Shown here: piece after piece, positions 8,833-20,546 of the stretch | How positions within the stretch are numbered: position 1 is the stretch's first letter | How the letters are laid out: each line of letters begins with the position of its first letter | NCBI RefSeq assembly: GCF_000143965.1 | Contig: NC_014365.1 | Coordinates: 1,267,501 to 1,331,500 of the forward strand | Origin: Desulfarculus baarsii DSM 2075 | GTDB taxonomy: Bacteria > Desulfobacterota > Desulfarculia > Desulfarculales > Desulfarculaceae | DNA: 64,000 nucleotides | Reading direction: 5' to 3' | The notes under the pieces: model-generated | Told to the model about the DNA's origin: nothing | Databases searched by the model: none | The model's input: only the letters and a program-made list of their open reading frames with translations | Translations under genes and position numbers: made by a program

Positions 8833-9609
8833 CTAGAAGGAAACCGACAGGGATATGCCGTAGAAGAAGTTGTTTTCCTCGGTGTAGATGGCCTTGCCCG
8901 CGTCACGGATCTCGCTGTCGACCAGGGAGGTGTAGGTGATCATGGGCTTGACGGTGAAGTACTTGCAGAAGCTGATGGGCAGCGAGGCGTAGATCGACCA
9001 GTCGGAGAAGTGGGACTCGTCCACGCCGAAGTAGCCGTTGTTATACTCGCTGTTGCCCCAGCCGATGCTGGCGCCGATGGCCGCGGCCCACGAGACCTTG
9101 CTGACGACCTCGGGCAGGTCCAGCGAGTAGTCCAGGGCGCCGCGGAAGTAGAACGAGCCGGCCAGTTCGTCCACGTCGTAGTAACAGGTCAGGCTGGGGG
9201 TGACGATCCAGTTGTAGGCCACGCCCACGTAAAGTTCGGTGGTGTCGTTGCCGCCGTTGGGGAAGGTGTAGACGATGGCGCCCACCGGGATGGATAAATC
9301 GCCCACCGGGATGGTGTAGTTGAGGGTGATGTCGATCTCGTCGACCTCGTGCTGACGGCCGTTGACGTCGGTGAATTCGTAGTCGCCCCAGACGTTGAGG
9401 CTGAAGTTGCCCACGCCCACCGTGGCCGAAGGCTGCAGCACCGGGTCGTCGACCAGGAGCATGCCGCGCCAGACGTACTTGCTGTTGAAGGTGGCGTCAA
9501 AGGTCGCCGTCACTTCCGGGCCGCTTTCCTCGGCCACGGCCAAACCAGCCCCCGCCGCCGAAACCAACAGCGCCAGGGCCAGCATCATCGCACAAACCAG
9601 CTTCTTCAT
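8833..9609 (-). CDS. Outer-membrane beta-barrel, TorF-like putative porin
   Basis: 258 residues with a signal peptide (MKKLVCAMMLALALLVSAAGAGLAVA, about 26) and an all-beta mature part ending in SLSVSF, with the C-terminal Phe required for barrel insertion. The mature N-terminus FDATFNSKYVWRGMLLVDD resembles the 'V-S-x-Y-x-F/W-R-G' start of TorF/gcw_chp-family putative porins, which are often encoded beside glnK-amtB. The frame is open further upstream, but GGAGAGAG before the ATG at 9609 and the signal peptide fix the start. It is the first gene after the sigma-54 promoter at 9699-9714; a role in passage of ammonium or small amines is inferred from context only. Confidence 0.7.
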   Translation of the reverse strand: MKKLVCAMMLALALLVSAAGAGLAVAEESGPEVTATFDATFNSKYVWRGMLLVDDPVLQPSATVGVGNFSLNVWGDYEFTDVNGRQHEVDEIDITLNYTIPVGDLSIPVGAIVYTFPNGGNDTTELYVGVAYNWIVTPSLTCYYDVDELAGSFYFRGALDYSLDLPEVVSKVSWAAAIGASIGWGNSEYNNGYFGVDESHFSDWSIYASLPISFCKYFTVKPMITYTSLVDSEIRDAGKAIYTEENNFFYGISLSVSF

Positions 9610-9698
9610 TTTCTCTCTCCTCGCATTTGGCAAATAATCTCGCTTCCAACTTTGGACGGCTTGCGTGCCGCGGCCGTCCACCCTTGGCGCATATGCAT

Positions 9699-9714
9699 GG
9701 CAACAGTTGTGCCA
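9699..9714 (-). promoter_or_regulatory. Sigma-54 promoter of porin-amtB-glnK
   Basis: Minus strand TGGCACA-ACTG-TTGCC, a near-perfect -24/-12 element. The start of transcription is expected near 9687, about 78 nt before the porin ATG. A GCATATGC palindrome (9689-9696) lies at the predicted start site. The rest of 9610-9843 contains the terminator of the activator gene and a short repeat; no gene. Confidence 0.85.
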
Positions 9715-9777
9715 AGTGGCCGCGCGAAGGTCGACCATCGCAAAAAGTGCGTTAATACGTGATGTTGGCAAAAAGAA

Positions 9778-9804
9778 GGCCGCCTGGTCGAAAACCTGGC
9801 GGCC
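9778..9804 (-). terminator. Rho-independent terminator of the NifA-like gene
   Basis: Minus strand GGCCGCCAGG / CCAGGCGGCC stem with one mismatch, 7-nt loop TTTTCGA, followed by TTCTTTTTG. It lies 40 bp after the stop of the activator gene. Confidence 0.85.
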
Positions 9805-9815
9805 GTGGAAAGGCT

Positions 9816-9827
9816 ACAAAAATGTAA
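9816..9827. repeat. ACAAAAATGTAA element, copy 1
   Basis: A 12-bp AT-rich block with an ACA-N4-TGT dyad, 16 bp beyond the activator stop. An identical copy is at 11503-11514 on the other side of the same gene. Two copies in an otherwise GC-rich sequence are suggestive of a shared binding site, but chance is not excluded. Confidence 0.3.
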
Positions 9828-9843
9828 GAACTTGTGTGGTGGC

Positions 9844-11406
<1,563 letters not shown>

Positions 11407-11502
11407 GCCCGTCTTTCCAACCTTGCGTTTTCCGTTGAGCGGCAGAACCTTGGCTTTGGTCATGATTTTATTCTATGCGGCCGGCCGTGGCCAGTTTTTG
11501 CG

Positions 11503-11514
11503 ACAAAAATGTAA
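11503..11514. repeat. ACAAAAATGTAA element, copy 2
   Basis: Identical to 9816-9827. It lies in the 130-bp gap between gltD and the NifA-like gene, about 100 bp upstream of the latter's start, consistent with an operator for that gene. No clear -35/-10 pair was seen in this gap apart from a TAGAAT hexamer near 11475. Confidence 0.3.
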
Positions 11515-11536
11515 CCTCGGCCGACCGCCGCTAGGC

Positions 11537-12985
<1,449 letters not shown>

Positions 12986-13043
12986 TTACGCCACCTGTTC
13001 GCCTTTGTCCTTGTCGCGCCGCCTTTTGCCTGGGCGCGGCCGG

Positions 13044-16000
13044 TTAGCCCAAATGCACCTGTTCGGCCTGCGTGCGCCGCGAGGCCATGTCCTCCTCGGC
13101 CATCTGCTTGAGCGCCCGGCGGTATTCCATGGGCATCACGCGCACGAACAGCGGAAGCACGCCGTCCCAGTTCTCAAGCATCCATTTGGCCTTGGGGCTG
13201 CCGGTGTATTTCAGGTGGTTTTCGATCAACTGGCGCAGCAGGGCGATGTCGGCCCGCTCGGCCAGGGGTTCGATGTCGATCATGTCCAGGTTGCAACGCA
13301 GGTCGAAATCCTGGTCCGGGTCGTAGACATAGGCGATGCCGCCGCTCATGCCGGCGGCGAAGTTGACGCCCGTGCGGCCCAGGACAACCACGCGGCCGCC
13401 GGTCATGTACTCGCAGCCGTGGTCGCCCACGCCCTCGACCACGGCCATGGCTCCGCTGTTGCGGATGGCGAAGCGCTCGCCGGCCAGGCCGGCGAAGTAG
13501 ACCTCGCCGGCGGTGGCTCCATAGAGGGCCACGTTGCCGACGATGACGTTTTTGGCCCAATCAAAAGCGGCCCCGCGCGGCGGCCGCACGACGATCTTGG
13601 CCCCGCTGAGGCCCTTGCCCACGTAGTCGTTGGTGTCGCCATCGACGATCACCGTCAGGCCCTTGGCCCCGAAGGCGGCCAGGCTCTGGCCGGCCGAACC
13701 GCGCATGTTCAAGACGATGTAGTCCTCGGGCAGGCCCTCGGCGCCGTGGCGCTTGCTGATCTCGTAGCTGAGCATGGTGCAGGCGGTGCGGTTCAGGTTG
13801 CCGATGGGCAGATCCAACTGCACGGGCTGCTTTTTCTCCAGGGCCGGCAGGCACTGGGCGATAAGCTGGCGGTCGAGGATCTTGTCGATGGCGTGGTCTT
13901 GCTCTTGCACCTTGCGCACGGCGTGGATCTTGGACTCGGGCGGCACGCTGAAGATGGCCCCGAAGTCGAGCTTGCGCGCCTTCCAGTGGCCGACGCCGTC
14001 GCGCATCCTCAGCAGGTCGGCCCGGCCGATCATCTCGTCGACGCTACGCAGGCCCAGGCTGGCCATGATCCGGCGCATCTCCTCGGCCATGAAGTAGAAG
14101 TAGTTGACCAGATATTCCGGCTTGCCCGTGAAGCGCTTGCGCAGGCGCGGATCCTGGGTGGCCACGCCCACCGGGCAGGTGTTGCTGTGGCACTTGCGCA
14201 TCATCACGCAGCCCAAAACGATCAGCGCGGCCGTGCCGAAGCCGTATTCCTCGGCCCCCAACAGGGCGGCGATGGCCAGGTCGCGGCCGGTGCGCATGGT
14301 GCCGTCGGTCTGCACCACGATGCGCCCGCGCAGGTCGTTTTTGACCAGCACCTGGTGGGTCTCGGCCAGGCCCAACTCCCAGGGCAGGCCGGCGTGCTTG
14401 ACGCTGGACAGCGGGCTGGCCCCGGTGCCGCCGTCGCCGCCGGAGATCAGCACCGCGTCGGCGTGACCCTTGGCCACGCCGGCGGCGATGGTGCCCACGC
14501 CCACCTCGCTGACCAGCTTGACGTTGATGCGGGCCAGGGGGTTGGCGTTTTTCAGGTCGAAGATGAGCTGGGCCAGGTCTTCGATGGAATAGATGTCGTG
14601 GTGGGGCGGCGGCGAGATGAGGCTGACGCCCGGGGTGGAGTTGCGGACGCTGGCGATCTCGACGTTGACCTTGTGGCCGGGCAACTGACCGCCCTCGCCG
14701 GGCTTGGCCCCCTGGGCCATCTTGATCTGGATCTCGGTGCAGTTGGCCAGGTATTCGCTGGTCACGCCGAAGCGGCCCGAGGCCACCTGCTTGGTCTGGC
14801 TGCACAGGCTGTCGCCGTTGGGCAGGGGCAGGTAGCGCTTGCGGTCCTCGCCGCCCTCGCCGCTGTTGCTGCGGCTGCCCAGGCGGTTCATGGCGATGGC
14901 CATGGCCTCGTGGGCCTCGCGGCTGATGGAGCCGAAGCTCATGGCCCCGGTGACGAAGCGCTTGACGATCTGACTGGCCGGCTCGACCGTATCGATGTCC
15001 ACGGGCGTGGCCGGGGCGAAGTCGAACAGGCTGCGCAGGGTGGTCAGCTCCTCGTCGCGCTGGTTGATCAGCCTGGCGAACTTTTCGTAGGCCTCGGGGT
15101 CGTTTTCGCGGGCGGCCTGCTGCAAGAAGCGGATGGTGTCGGGCGTCCAGGCGTGGCGCTCGCCGTCGCGGCGCAGGGCGTAGCGGCCGCCGCTGTCCAA
15201 AACCGGCGCGTCGTAGATGGCGTTGTTGAAGCCGTGCTCGTGGCGGGCGATGGCCTCCAGAGCCAGGTCTTCGATCTCCAGCCCGCCGATGCGCGAGGGC
15301 GTGGCCGTGAAGTACTTCTCGACCAGATTGCGCGAAAGCCCCAGCGCCTCGAAGATCTGCGCCCCGCGATAGGAGCGCATGGTGCTGATGCCCATCTTGG
15401 AGAGCACCTTGAGCAGGCCCTTCTTGGTGGCCAGGATGTAGTTCTCCACCGCATCCTGGATGGACATGTCCGGCGGGAAATCGCCGCTTTCGAGCATTTC
15501 GGCGATGGTTTCGAAGGCCAGGTAGGGGTTGACCGCCGTGGCGCCATAACCCAAAATCAGCGCGAAATGCATCACTTCGCGAGGCTCTCCCGATTCGACG
15601 ATGAACGACACGCTGGTGCGCAGGCCCTGGGCCACCAGGTGCTGGTTGACCGCCGAGGTGGCCAGTAGGCTGGGGATGGGCACGCGGTCGTGGCAAACGG
15701 CGCGGTCGCTGAGGATCAACACCGCGCAACCGCCGCGCACGGCCTCCTCGGCCTGGTGGCGCAGGCGCTCCAGGGCCGCGTCCACGCCGGAGGCGCCCTT
15801 GTTGAGGTCGAAGGTGATGTCCAGGGTCACGCTCTGGAATTCGCTCTGGCCGTGGGCGCGGATGTTGGCCATGTCCTCGTTGGTGAGGATGGGCGAGGCC
15901 ACCTTGAGCATGCGGGCGTGCTCGGGCGATTCGGCCAGCAGGTTGCCCTGGCGGCCGATGTAGGTGGTCAGGCTCATGACCAGCTCCTCGCGGATGGGGT

Positions 16001-17630
16001 CGATGGGCGGGTTGGTGACCTGGGCGAAGAGCTGCTTGAAATACTCGAACAGCAGCCGCGGCCGGTCGGAGAGCACGGCCAGGGGCGTGTCGTCGCCCAT
16101 GGAGCCCACCGGCTCCTTGCCGTCGCGGACCATGGGACGCAAAATCACGTCCAGATCCTCGCGGGAGTAGCCAAAGGCCCGCTGGCGGGCCAGCAGGGTC
16201 TGCTTGTCGACGCTCACCGTGCCGTTGCCGTCGAACAGGCCGCGCAGCTCCACGCGGTTGGCCGTGACCCAGCGGCGATAGGGCTTGCGCCGGCAGATGT
16301 GGGCCTTGACCTCCTCGTCGCCCAGCAGGCGGCCCTGCTCGGTGTCGACCATGATCATCTTGCCGGGGCTGAGCCGACCCTTTTTGGCGACGTTGTCGGC
16401 GGCGATGTCCAGAACGCCCACCTCCGAGGCCATGACGATGAAGCCGTCGTTGCTGACGACGTAGCGCGCCGGGCGCAGGCCGTTGCGGTCGAGGGTGGCG
16501 CAGACCCGCACGCCGTCGGTGGCCACCAGGGCGGCCGGGCCGTCCCAGGGCTCCATGAACATGGCGTGGTATTCGTAAAAGGCCCGGCGGTCGTTGCCCA
16601 TGTAGTATTTGACGCCCCAGGCCTCGGGGACCATCATCATCATGGCGTGGGGCAGGCTGCGGCCGGTGAGCACCAGAAGCTCGAGCATGTTGTCGAAACA
16701 GGCGCTGTCCGAGCCGCTTTCGATGATGATCGGCAGAATCTCGCGCAGATCCTGGCCCAGGGCCTCGTGGCTGAGGGTGCTGTAGCGGGCGCGCATGTTG
16801 TTGATGTTGCCGCGCAGGGTGTTGATCTCGCCGTTGTGGCCCAAAAAGCGAAACGGCTGGGCCAAGTCCCAGGTGGGGAAGGTGTTGGTGCTGTAGCGCT
16901 GGTGGACCACGGCCAGGGCGCTTTTCATGCTGGGGCTGGCCAGGTCGGGGTAGAACCTGGGCACCTGGTGGGCCAGCATCATGCCCTTGTAGCAGATGGT
17001 GCGGCTGCTGAGGGTGTTGATGTGGAACATGGCCACGCCATCGGCGCTGGAGGCCTTGACGCGCTTTTCCACCTTGCGGCGGATGACGAACAAGCGCAGC
17101 TCGAAGGCGTCCTGGCCCTCCTCGGGGCCGCTGATGAAGACCTGCTTGACGTCGGGACAGTTGGCCCGGGCCGTCTGGCCGACGGTGGAGCGGTCGTGGG
17201 GCACGTCGCGCCAGCCCAGAACCACGCAGTCTTTCTTGCGAGCCTCGTCCTCGAAGATCTCCATGCATTCGCGGCTGGCGAAGCGGTCGGTGGGCATGAA
17301 GACCATGCCCACGGCGTAGCGGCCCGCCGGCGGCAACTCGAAGCCCAGGCCGGCGTCGGGGCCGCGGAAAAATTCATCGGGCACCTGGAACAACAGACCC
17401 GCGCCGTCGCCGGTGTCGGGATCGCTACCCACCGCGCCGCGATGGGTCAGGTTGATCAGCACCGAGATGCCTTTGTCGATGATGTCGCGGGTTTTGGCGC
17501 CATTGATGTTGGCGACGAAACCGACGCCGCAGGCATCGTGCTCGAACGAGGGGTCGTAGAGCCCGGCCTTGGGCGGCAGTCCGCCACGCCGGGGTTGATG
17601 GCTATCGTCCTTGGGTTGTCCAGGCGTCAT
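13044..17630 (-). CDS. gltB: Glutamate synthase large subunit
   Basis: Transfers the amide nitrogen of glutamine to 2-oxoglutarate, giving two glutamates. 1528 residues, typical of bacterial GOGAT alpha subunits. A 33-residue propeptide ends before Cys-34 in HDACGVGF, the N-terminal nucleophile of the class II amidotransferase domain. The FMN/synthase domain carries KPGEGGQLPGHKVN, SPPPHHDIYSIEDLAQL and the 3Fe-4S motif CHSNTCPVGVATQDPRLRKR. The C-terminal third is the GXGXG beta-helix (NVIVGNVALYGATAGEVYFAG). AAGGA lies 11 nt before the ATG. The gap of 83 bp to the amidotransferase shows no clear promoter, so it is probably in the nadE-led operon. Confidence 0.97.
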   Translation of the reverse strand: MTPGQPKDDSHQPRRGGLPPKAGLYDPSFEHDACGVGFVANINGAKTRDIIDKGISVLINLTHRGAVGSDPDTGDGAGLLFQVPDEFFRGPDAGLGFELPPAGRYAVGMVFMPTDRFASRECMEIFEDEARKKDCVVLGWRDVPHDRSTVGQTARANCPDVKQVFISGPEEGQDAFELRLFVIRRKVEKRVKASSADGVAMFHINTLSSRTICYKGMMLAHQVPRFYPDLASPSMKSALAVVHQRYSTNTFPTWDLAQPFRFLGHNGEINTLRGNINNMRARYSTLSHEALGQDLREILPIIIESGSDSACFDNMLELLVLTGRSLPHAMMMMVPEAWGVKYYMGNDRRAFYEYHAMFMEPWDGPAALVATDGVRVCATLDRNGLRPARYVVSNDGFIVMASEVGVLDIAADNVAKKGRLSPGKMIMVDTEQGRLLGDEEVKAHICRRKPYRRWVTANRVELRGLFDGNGTVSVDKQTLLARQRAFGYSREDLDVILRPMVRDGKEPVGSMGDDTPLAVLSDRPRLLFEYFKQLFAQVTNPPIDPIREELVMSLTTYIGRQGNLLAESPEHARMLKVASPILTNEDMANIRAHGQSEFQSVTLDITFDLNKGASGVDAALERLRHQAEEAVRGGCAVLILSDRAVCHDRVPIPSLLATSAVNQHLVAQGLRTSVSFIVESGEPREVMHFALILGYGATAVNPYLAFETIAEMLESGDFPPDMSIQDAVENYILATKKGLLKVLSKMGISTMRSYRGAQIFEALGLSRNLVEKYFTATPSRIGGLEIEDLALEAIARHEHGFNNAIYDAPVLDSGGRYALRRDGERHAWTPDTIRFLQQAARENDPEAYEKFARLINQRDEELTTLRSLFDFAPATPVDIDTVEPASQIVKRFVTGAMSFGSISREAHEAMAIAMNRLGSRSNSGEGGEDRKRYLPLPNGDSLCSQTKQVASGRFGVTSEYLANCTEIQIKMAQGAKPGEGGQLPGHKVNVEIASVRNSTPGVSLISPPPHHDIYSIEDLAQLIFDLKNANPLARINVKLVSEVGVGTIAAGVAKGHADAVLISGGDGGTGASPLSSVKHAGLPWELGLAETHQVLVKNDLRGRIVVQTDGTMRTGRDLAIAALLGAEEYGFGTAALIVLGCVMMRKCHSNTCPVGVATQDPRLRKRFTGKPEYLVNYFYFMAEEMRRIMASLGLRSVDEMIGRADLLRMRDGVGHWKARKLDFGAIFSVPPESKIHAVRKVQEQDHAIDKILDRQLIAQCLPALEKKQPVQLDLPIGNLNRTACTMLSYEISKRHGAEGLPEDYIVLNMRGSAGQSLAAFGAKGLTVIVDGDTNDYVGKGLSGAKIVVRPPRGAAFDWAKNVIVGNVALYGATAGEVYFAGLAGERFAIRNSGAMAVVEGVGDHGCEYMTGGRVVVLGRTGVNFAAGMSGGIAYVYDPDQDFDLRCNLDMIDIEPLAERADIALLRQLIENHLKYTGSPKAKWMLENWDGVLPLFVRVMPMEYRRALKQMAEEDMASRRTQAEQVHLG

Positions 17631-17713
17631 CGTGCTTGCAGTCCTTAGCGCTGACCGCCGCTGCCGGCGGCGTATTTGGTTGTGTTCCGGGGCGGTTGGC
17701 GCGCCCGGCGGCC

Positions 17714-18391
17714 CTAGCGGCCCGAAAGCGCGGCCCAGAGATTGCCGTAAATCCGCTGGGCGTGCTGGTTCATTATTTTACCTTGATCGGCCCAGCCAGG
17801 CGCGATTTCCTGGCGCTGGGCCGGGTTTTCGTACCACTGGTCGACGATGGCCGCGTCGACCTCCACGTGGAATTGCAGGGCGTGGCCCCGGCCGAAGCGA
17901 AAGGCCTGGTGGGGGCAGCGCTCCGAGGCGGCCAGCAACTCCGCGCCGGCGGGGATGTGAAACATGTCGTTGTGCCACTGCAACACCCAGGGGCGCTCGT
18001 CCAGCCCGGCCAAGAGGGGATCGGCCAGGCCGGCCGGGGTCAGCTCGATCTGAAACCAGCCCACTTCCGGCCGCGGCGAACGCGTCACCGGCGCGCCCAG
18101 GGCCTTGGCCATGAGCTGGGATCCCAGGCACACGCCGAGCACCGGCCGGCCGGCCAACAGGGCCCGGCGCAGCAGGGCAGTCTCGGCGGCCAGCCAGGGG
18201 TGCTCGGCTTCGTCGTAGACGTTCATGGGCCCGCCCATGCTGACGATCAGGCCATAGCCGGCGTCGTCGGCCGGCAAGGCCTGGCCGGCGTAAAGATGGC
18301 GCACGTCCAGGGCGCAACCCTTGTCGGCCAGAAAAGCGCCCAGCGTGCCCGCCGGCTCGGCCGGATGATGCTGCAAAATCAAGACGTTCAT
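17714..18391 (-). CDS. Class I glutamine amidotransferase (GuaA-type domain protein)
   Basis: 225 residues, a stand-alone class I amidotransferase fold. The nucleophile is Cys-88 in PVLGVCLGSQLMAKALG; the catalytic His/Glu pair is in ALQFHVEVD (about residues 178-186). GGPMNVYDEAEHPWLAAE is typical of the YfeJ/GAT1_2 group of GMP-synthase-like proteins. No synthetase domain is attached, and the acceptor of the ammonia is unknown. The start overlaps the nadE stop as ATGA. It lies between two glutamine-dependent enzymes (NadE and GltB). A peptide- or gamma-glutamyl hydrolase role is possible. Confidence 0.88.
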   Translation of the reverse strand: MNVLILQHHPAEPAGTLGAFLADKGCALDVRHLYAGQALPADDAGYGLIVSMGGPMNVYDEAEHPWLAAETALLRRALLAGRPVLGVCLGSQLMAKALGAPVTRSPRPEVGWFQIELTPAGLADPLLAGLDERPWVLQWHNDMFHIPAGAELLAASERCPHQAFRFGRGHALQFHVEVDAAIVDQWYENPAQRQEIAPGWADQGKIMNQHAQRIYGNLWAALSGR

Positions 18392-20085
18392 TGACCCTCC
18401 CAGCCCGGGCGGTAGCGGTTGGTGATGGGCAGACGCCGGTCGCGGCCAAAGGCCTTGGGCGTGATCTTCACCCCCGGCGGGGCCTGGCGGCGCTTGTATT
18501 CGTTGAGATCGACCATGCGCACGACCTTGGCCACCACGTCCTTGTCGGCCAGGCCCAGGGCGGCGATCTCGTCGAGGACCATGTCCTGCTCGACATAGGC
18601 CTGCAAGATGGGGTCGAGCACGTCGTACTCGGGCAACGAGTCGGTGTCTTTCTGATCGGGGCGCAACTCGGCCGAGGGCGGTCGCTCGATGGTGCTGGCG
18701 GGGATCAGCTCGCGGCCGGCCCGTTGGTTGACCCGCCGGGCCAGGCGATAAACCAGCGTCTTGGGCACGTCCTTGATCAGGGCGAAGCCGCCGGCCATGT
18801 CGCCGTAGAGCGTGCAATAGCCCACGGCGGTCTCGCTCTTGTTGCCGGTGGTCAGCACCAGCCAGCCAAAGCGGTTGGACAGGGTCATCAGGATGGCCCC
18901 ACGGATGCGCGCTTGGAGGTTTTCGGCCTCGACGCCCAGGGGGCCTGGGCCCAGGGCCGGGCGCATCTGGTCGATAAAGACGTCGTAGACGCCCTTCAAC
19001 GGCACGGTGAGCAGCTCCACGCCCAGGTTGGCGGCCAGCAGTTGGGCGTCGGAGAGGGTCTCGCCCGAGGTGTATTGGCTGGGCATGGTCACGCCCACCA
19101 CGTTTTGGGCCCCCAGGGCGCTGACGGCCACGGCGGCGGTCAGGGCCGAATCAATGCCGCCGCTGAGGCCCAGGGTCACCTTGCCAAAGCCGTTTTTGCG
19201 CACGTAGTCGGCCAGGCCCAGGCCCAGGGCGGCCAGCACTTCGTCTTCGGTGTTTAGCTCCGGCGCGCGGGTTTGGGCGGCAATTTTGCCGCTTGGCGCG
19301 GCCGGAGCGGCCACGTGGACGATCGTCGCGCCGGGCGTGGGCCGAGGCGGCCGCGTCGGCAGTTCCAGGTCGTGGATATACAGCCCCTGAGTGAAACGCG
19401 GCGCGCAGGCGCTCAATTGGCCGTCCGGGTCGATGATCATGCTGCCGCCGTCAAAGACCAGCTCATCCTGGCCGCCGACCAGGTTGGCATAGCACATGGC
19501 CGCGCCGGAACGCCTGGCGAATCCGCCGAGGATCTCCAGGCGCTGGCCCAGCTTGCCGGCGTGAAAAGGCGAACCGGAGATGTTGATCGTCAGGCCCACG
19601 CCGGCCTGGGCCGCCACGCGCTCGACTTGGTTGCCGGCCAGCCACACGTCCTCGCAGATCGAGACCAGCACGCCAGTCCCGCCCATGTCGAGGATCAGGC
19701 ACTCGTCGCCGGCGGCGAAGTAGCGCCGCTCGTCAAAGACGCCGTAGTTGGGCAGCTCGATCTTGCGATAGACCGCCGCCACCCGGCCCTCGGCCAGCAC
19801 GGCCGCGGCGTTGCGCACCACCCCGCCCTCGGCCAGCGGAAAACCCACCACCGCCGTTACGCCCCGCGCCGCCAGGGCCAGGCGCTCCACGGCGGCCCGG
19901 GCGTCGGCCAAAAAACGCGGCTTGAGCAGCAGGTCTTCGGGGGGATAGCCGCAAACGGCCAGCTCGGGAAAGCAGACCACGCCCGCTTGGGCCTGGCGGG
20001 CCTGGGCCATGTAGTCGAGGATCATGGCCGTGTTGGCCGCCAGGTCACCCACGGTGGGGTTGATCTGGGCCTGGGCGATGCGCAA
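18388..20085 (-). CDS. nadE: Glutamine-dependent NAD(+) synthetase, TTG start
   Basis: Converts deamido-NAD to NAD using glutamine. 565 residues. The N-terminal nitrilase-type amidase has the catalytic triad Glu-41 (FPELAVCGYPPEDL), Lys-108 (YRKIELPNYGVFDE) and Cys-144 (SICEDVW). The C-terminal ATP-pyrophosphatase domain has LGLSGGIDSALTAAV and LTTGNKSETAVGYCTLYGD. No ATG fits the start: the homologous region begins RIAQAQINPTVGD, directly preceded by TTG (20083-20085) with GGGAGG 7 nt upstream. The TGA overlaps the next ATG. A promoter is at 20317-20345, leaving a leader of about 225 nt. Confidence 0.95.
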   Translation of the reverse strand: MRIAQAQINPTVGDLAANTAMILDYMAQARQAQAGVVCFPELAVCGYPPEDLLLKPRFLADARAAVERLALAARGVTAVVGFPLAEGGVVRNAAAVLAEGRVAAVYRKIELPNYGVFDERRYFAAGDECLILDMGGTGVLVSICEDVWLAGNQVERVAAQAGVGLTINISGSPFHAGKLGQRLEILGGFARRSGAAMCYANLVGGQDELVFDGGSMIIDPDGQLSACAPRFTQGLYIHDLELPTRPPRPTPGATIVHVAAPAAPSGKIAAQTRAPELNTEDEVLAALGLGLADYVRKNGFGKVTLGLSGGIDSALTAAVAVSALGAQNVVGVTMPSQYTSGETLSDAQLLAANLGVELLTVPLKGVYDVFIDQMRPALGPGPLGVEAENLQARIRGAILMTLSNRFGWLVLTTGNKSETAVGYCTLYGDMAGGFALIKDVPKTLVYRLARRVNQRAGRELIPASTIERPPSAELRPDQKDTDSLPEYDVLDPILQAYVEQDMVLDEIAALGLADKDVVAKVVRMVDLNEYKRRQAPPGVKITPKAFGRDRRLPITNRYRPGWEGQ

Positions 20086-20316
20086 AAAAACGCCTCCCGC
20101 CGGGTCGGAGCGACTGGTGGCCGGGCCGCGTCGGCCCGCGGGCGCGAAAGCCCTCCCACCGGCCTGGCTGGCCCGTGGGCCGCCTCGGTCTCCGCCCGAT
20201 GTTCCGGTTGTGGCGGCAAAAGAGGGCGACGACGCCCCCTCGAGAAATTTGTGTTGCAATCCCGCGTGATTGCCGCTTGTTTCGCCTTGACCGCGCCCAA
20301 TGCGGCAATGGCTGCA

Positions 20317-20345
20317 TTTATGCCACGTAAATGTCATTTTGTCAA
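20317..20345 (-). promoter_or_regulatory. Promoter of the nadE-amidotransferase-gltBD operon
   Basis: Minus strand -35 TTGACA (20340-20345), 17-bp spacer, -10 CATAAA (20317-20322). It diverges from the nrpR promoter; the 144 bp between the two -35 boxes carries several palindromes. The 225-bp leader down to nadE holds GC-rich sequence with no gene or known riboswitch recognised. Confidence 0.6.
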
Positions 20346-20392
20346 TAGCCCCCGCCAGTCAATGGGTCTTGGGCAAACTTGCCGTTCACTGC

Positions 20393-20406
20393 GTGCTGAT
20401 TAGCAC
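20393..20406. promoter_or_regulatory. Palindrome GTGCT-N4-AGCAC between nadE and nrpR
   Basis: GTGCTGATTAGCAC lies about 48 bp upstream of the nadE -35. It is a candidate operator for NrpR or the NifA-like activator. A further TTGGC-N8-GCCAA dyad is at 20434-20451. Confidence 0.4.
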
Positions 20407-20468
20407 AACTAACAATGACGCACAACATATAAGTTGGCGCTGGCCTGCCAAAACCGGCCCGATCAACC

Positions 20469-20482
20469 CGGCAATATTGCCG
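20469..20482. promoter_or_regulatory. Perfect 14-bp palindrome CGGCAATATTGCCG next to the nrpR promoter
   Basis: A fully symmetric site ending 7 bp before the nrpR -35 box. It is the strongest operator candidate in the divergent region and would suit autoregulation. Confidence 0.5.
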
Positions 20483-20489
20483 TTTTGGC

Positions 20490-20518
20490 TTGACAGCGCC
20501 CCTGGCGGAGGCTAGCCT
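20490..20518 (+). promoter_or_regulatory. Promoter of nrpR
   Basis: -35 TTGACA (20490-20495), 17-bp spacer, -10 TAGCCT (20513-20518), about 28 bp before the ATG at 20547. It rules out translation starts upstream of about 20525. Confidence 0.7.
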
Positions 20519-20546
20519 TGGCTGGCGTCAAGTTTGGAGTGCCGTG

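Noticed and set aside
20490-20546. TTG start for nrpR at 20490
   Set aside because: That TTG is the first three bases of the TTGACA -35 box; the ATG at 20547 has a ribosome site and begins the helix-turn-helix.
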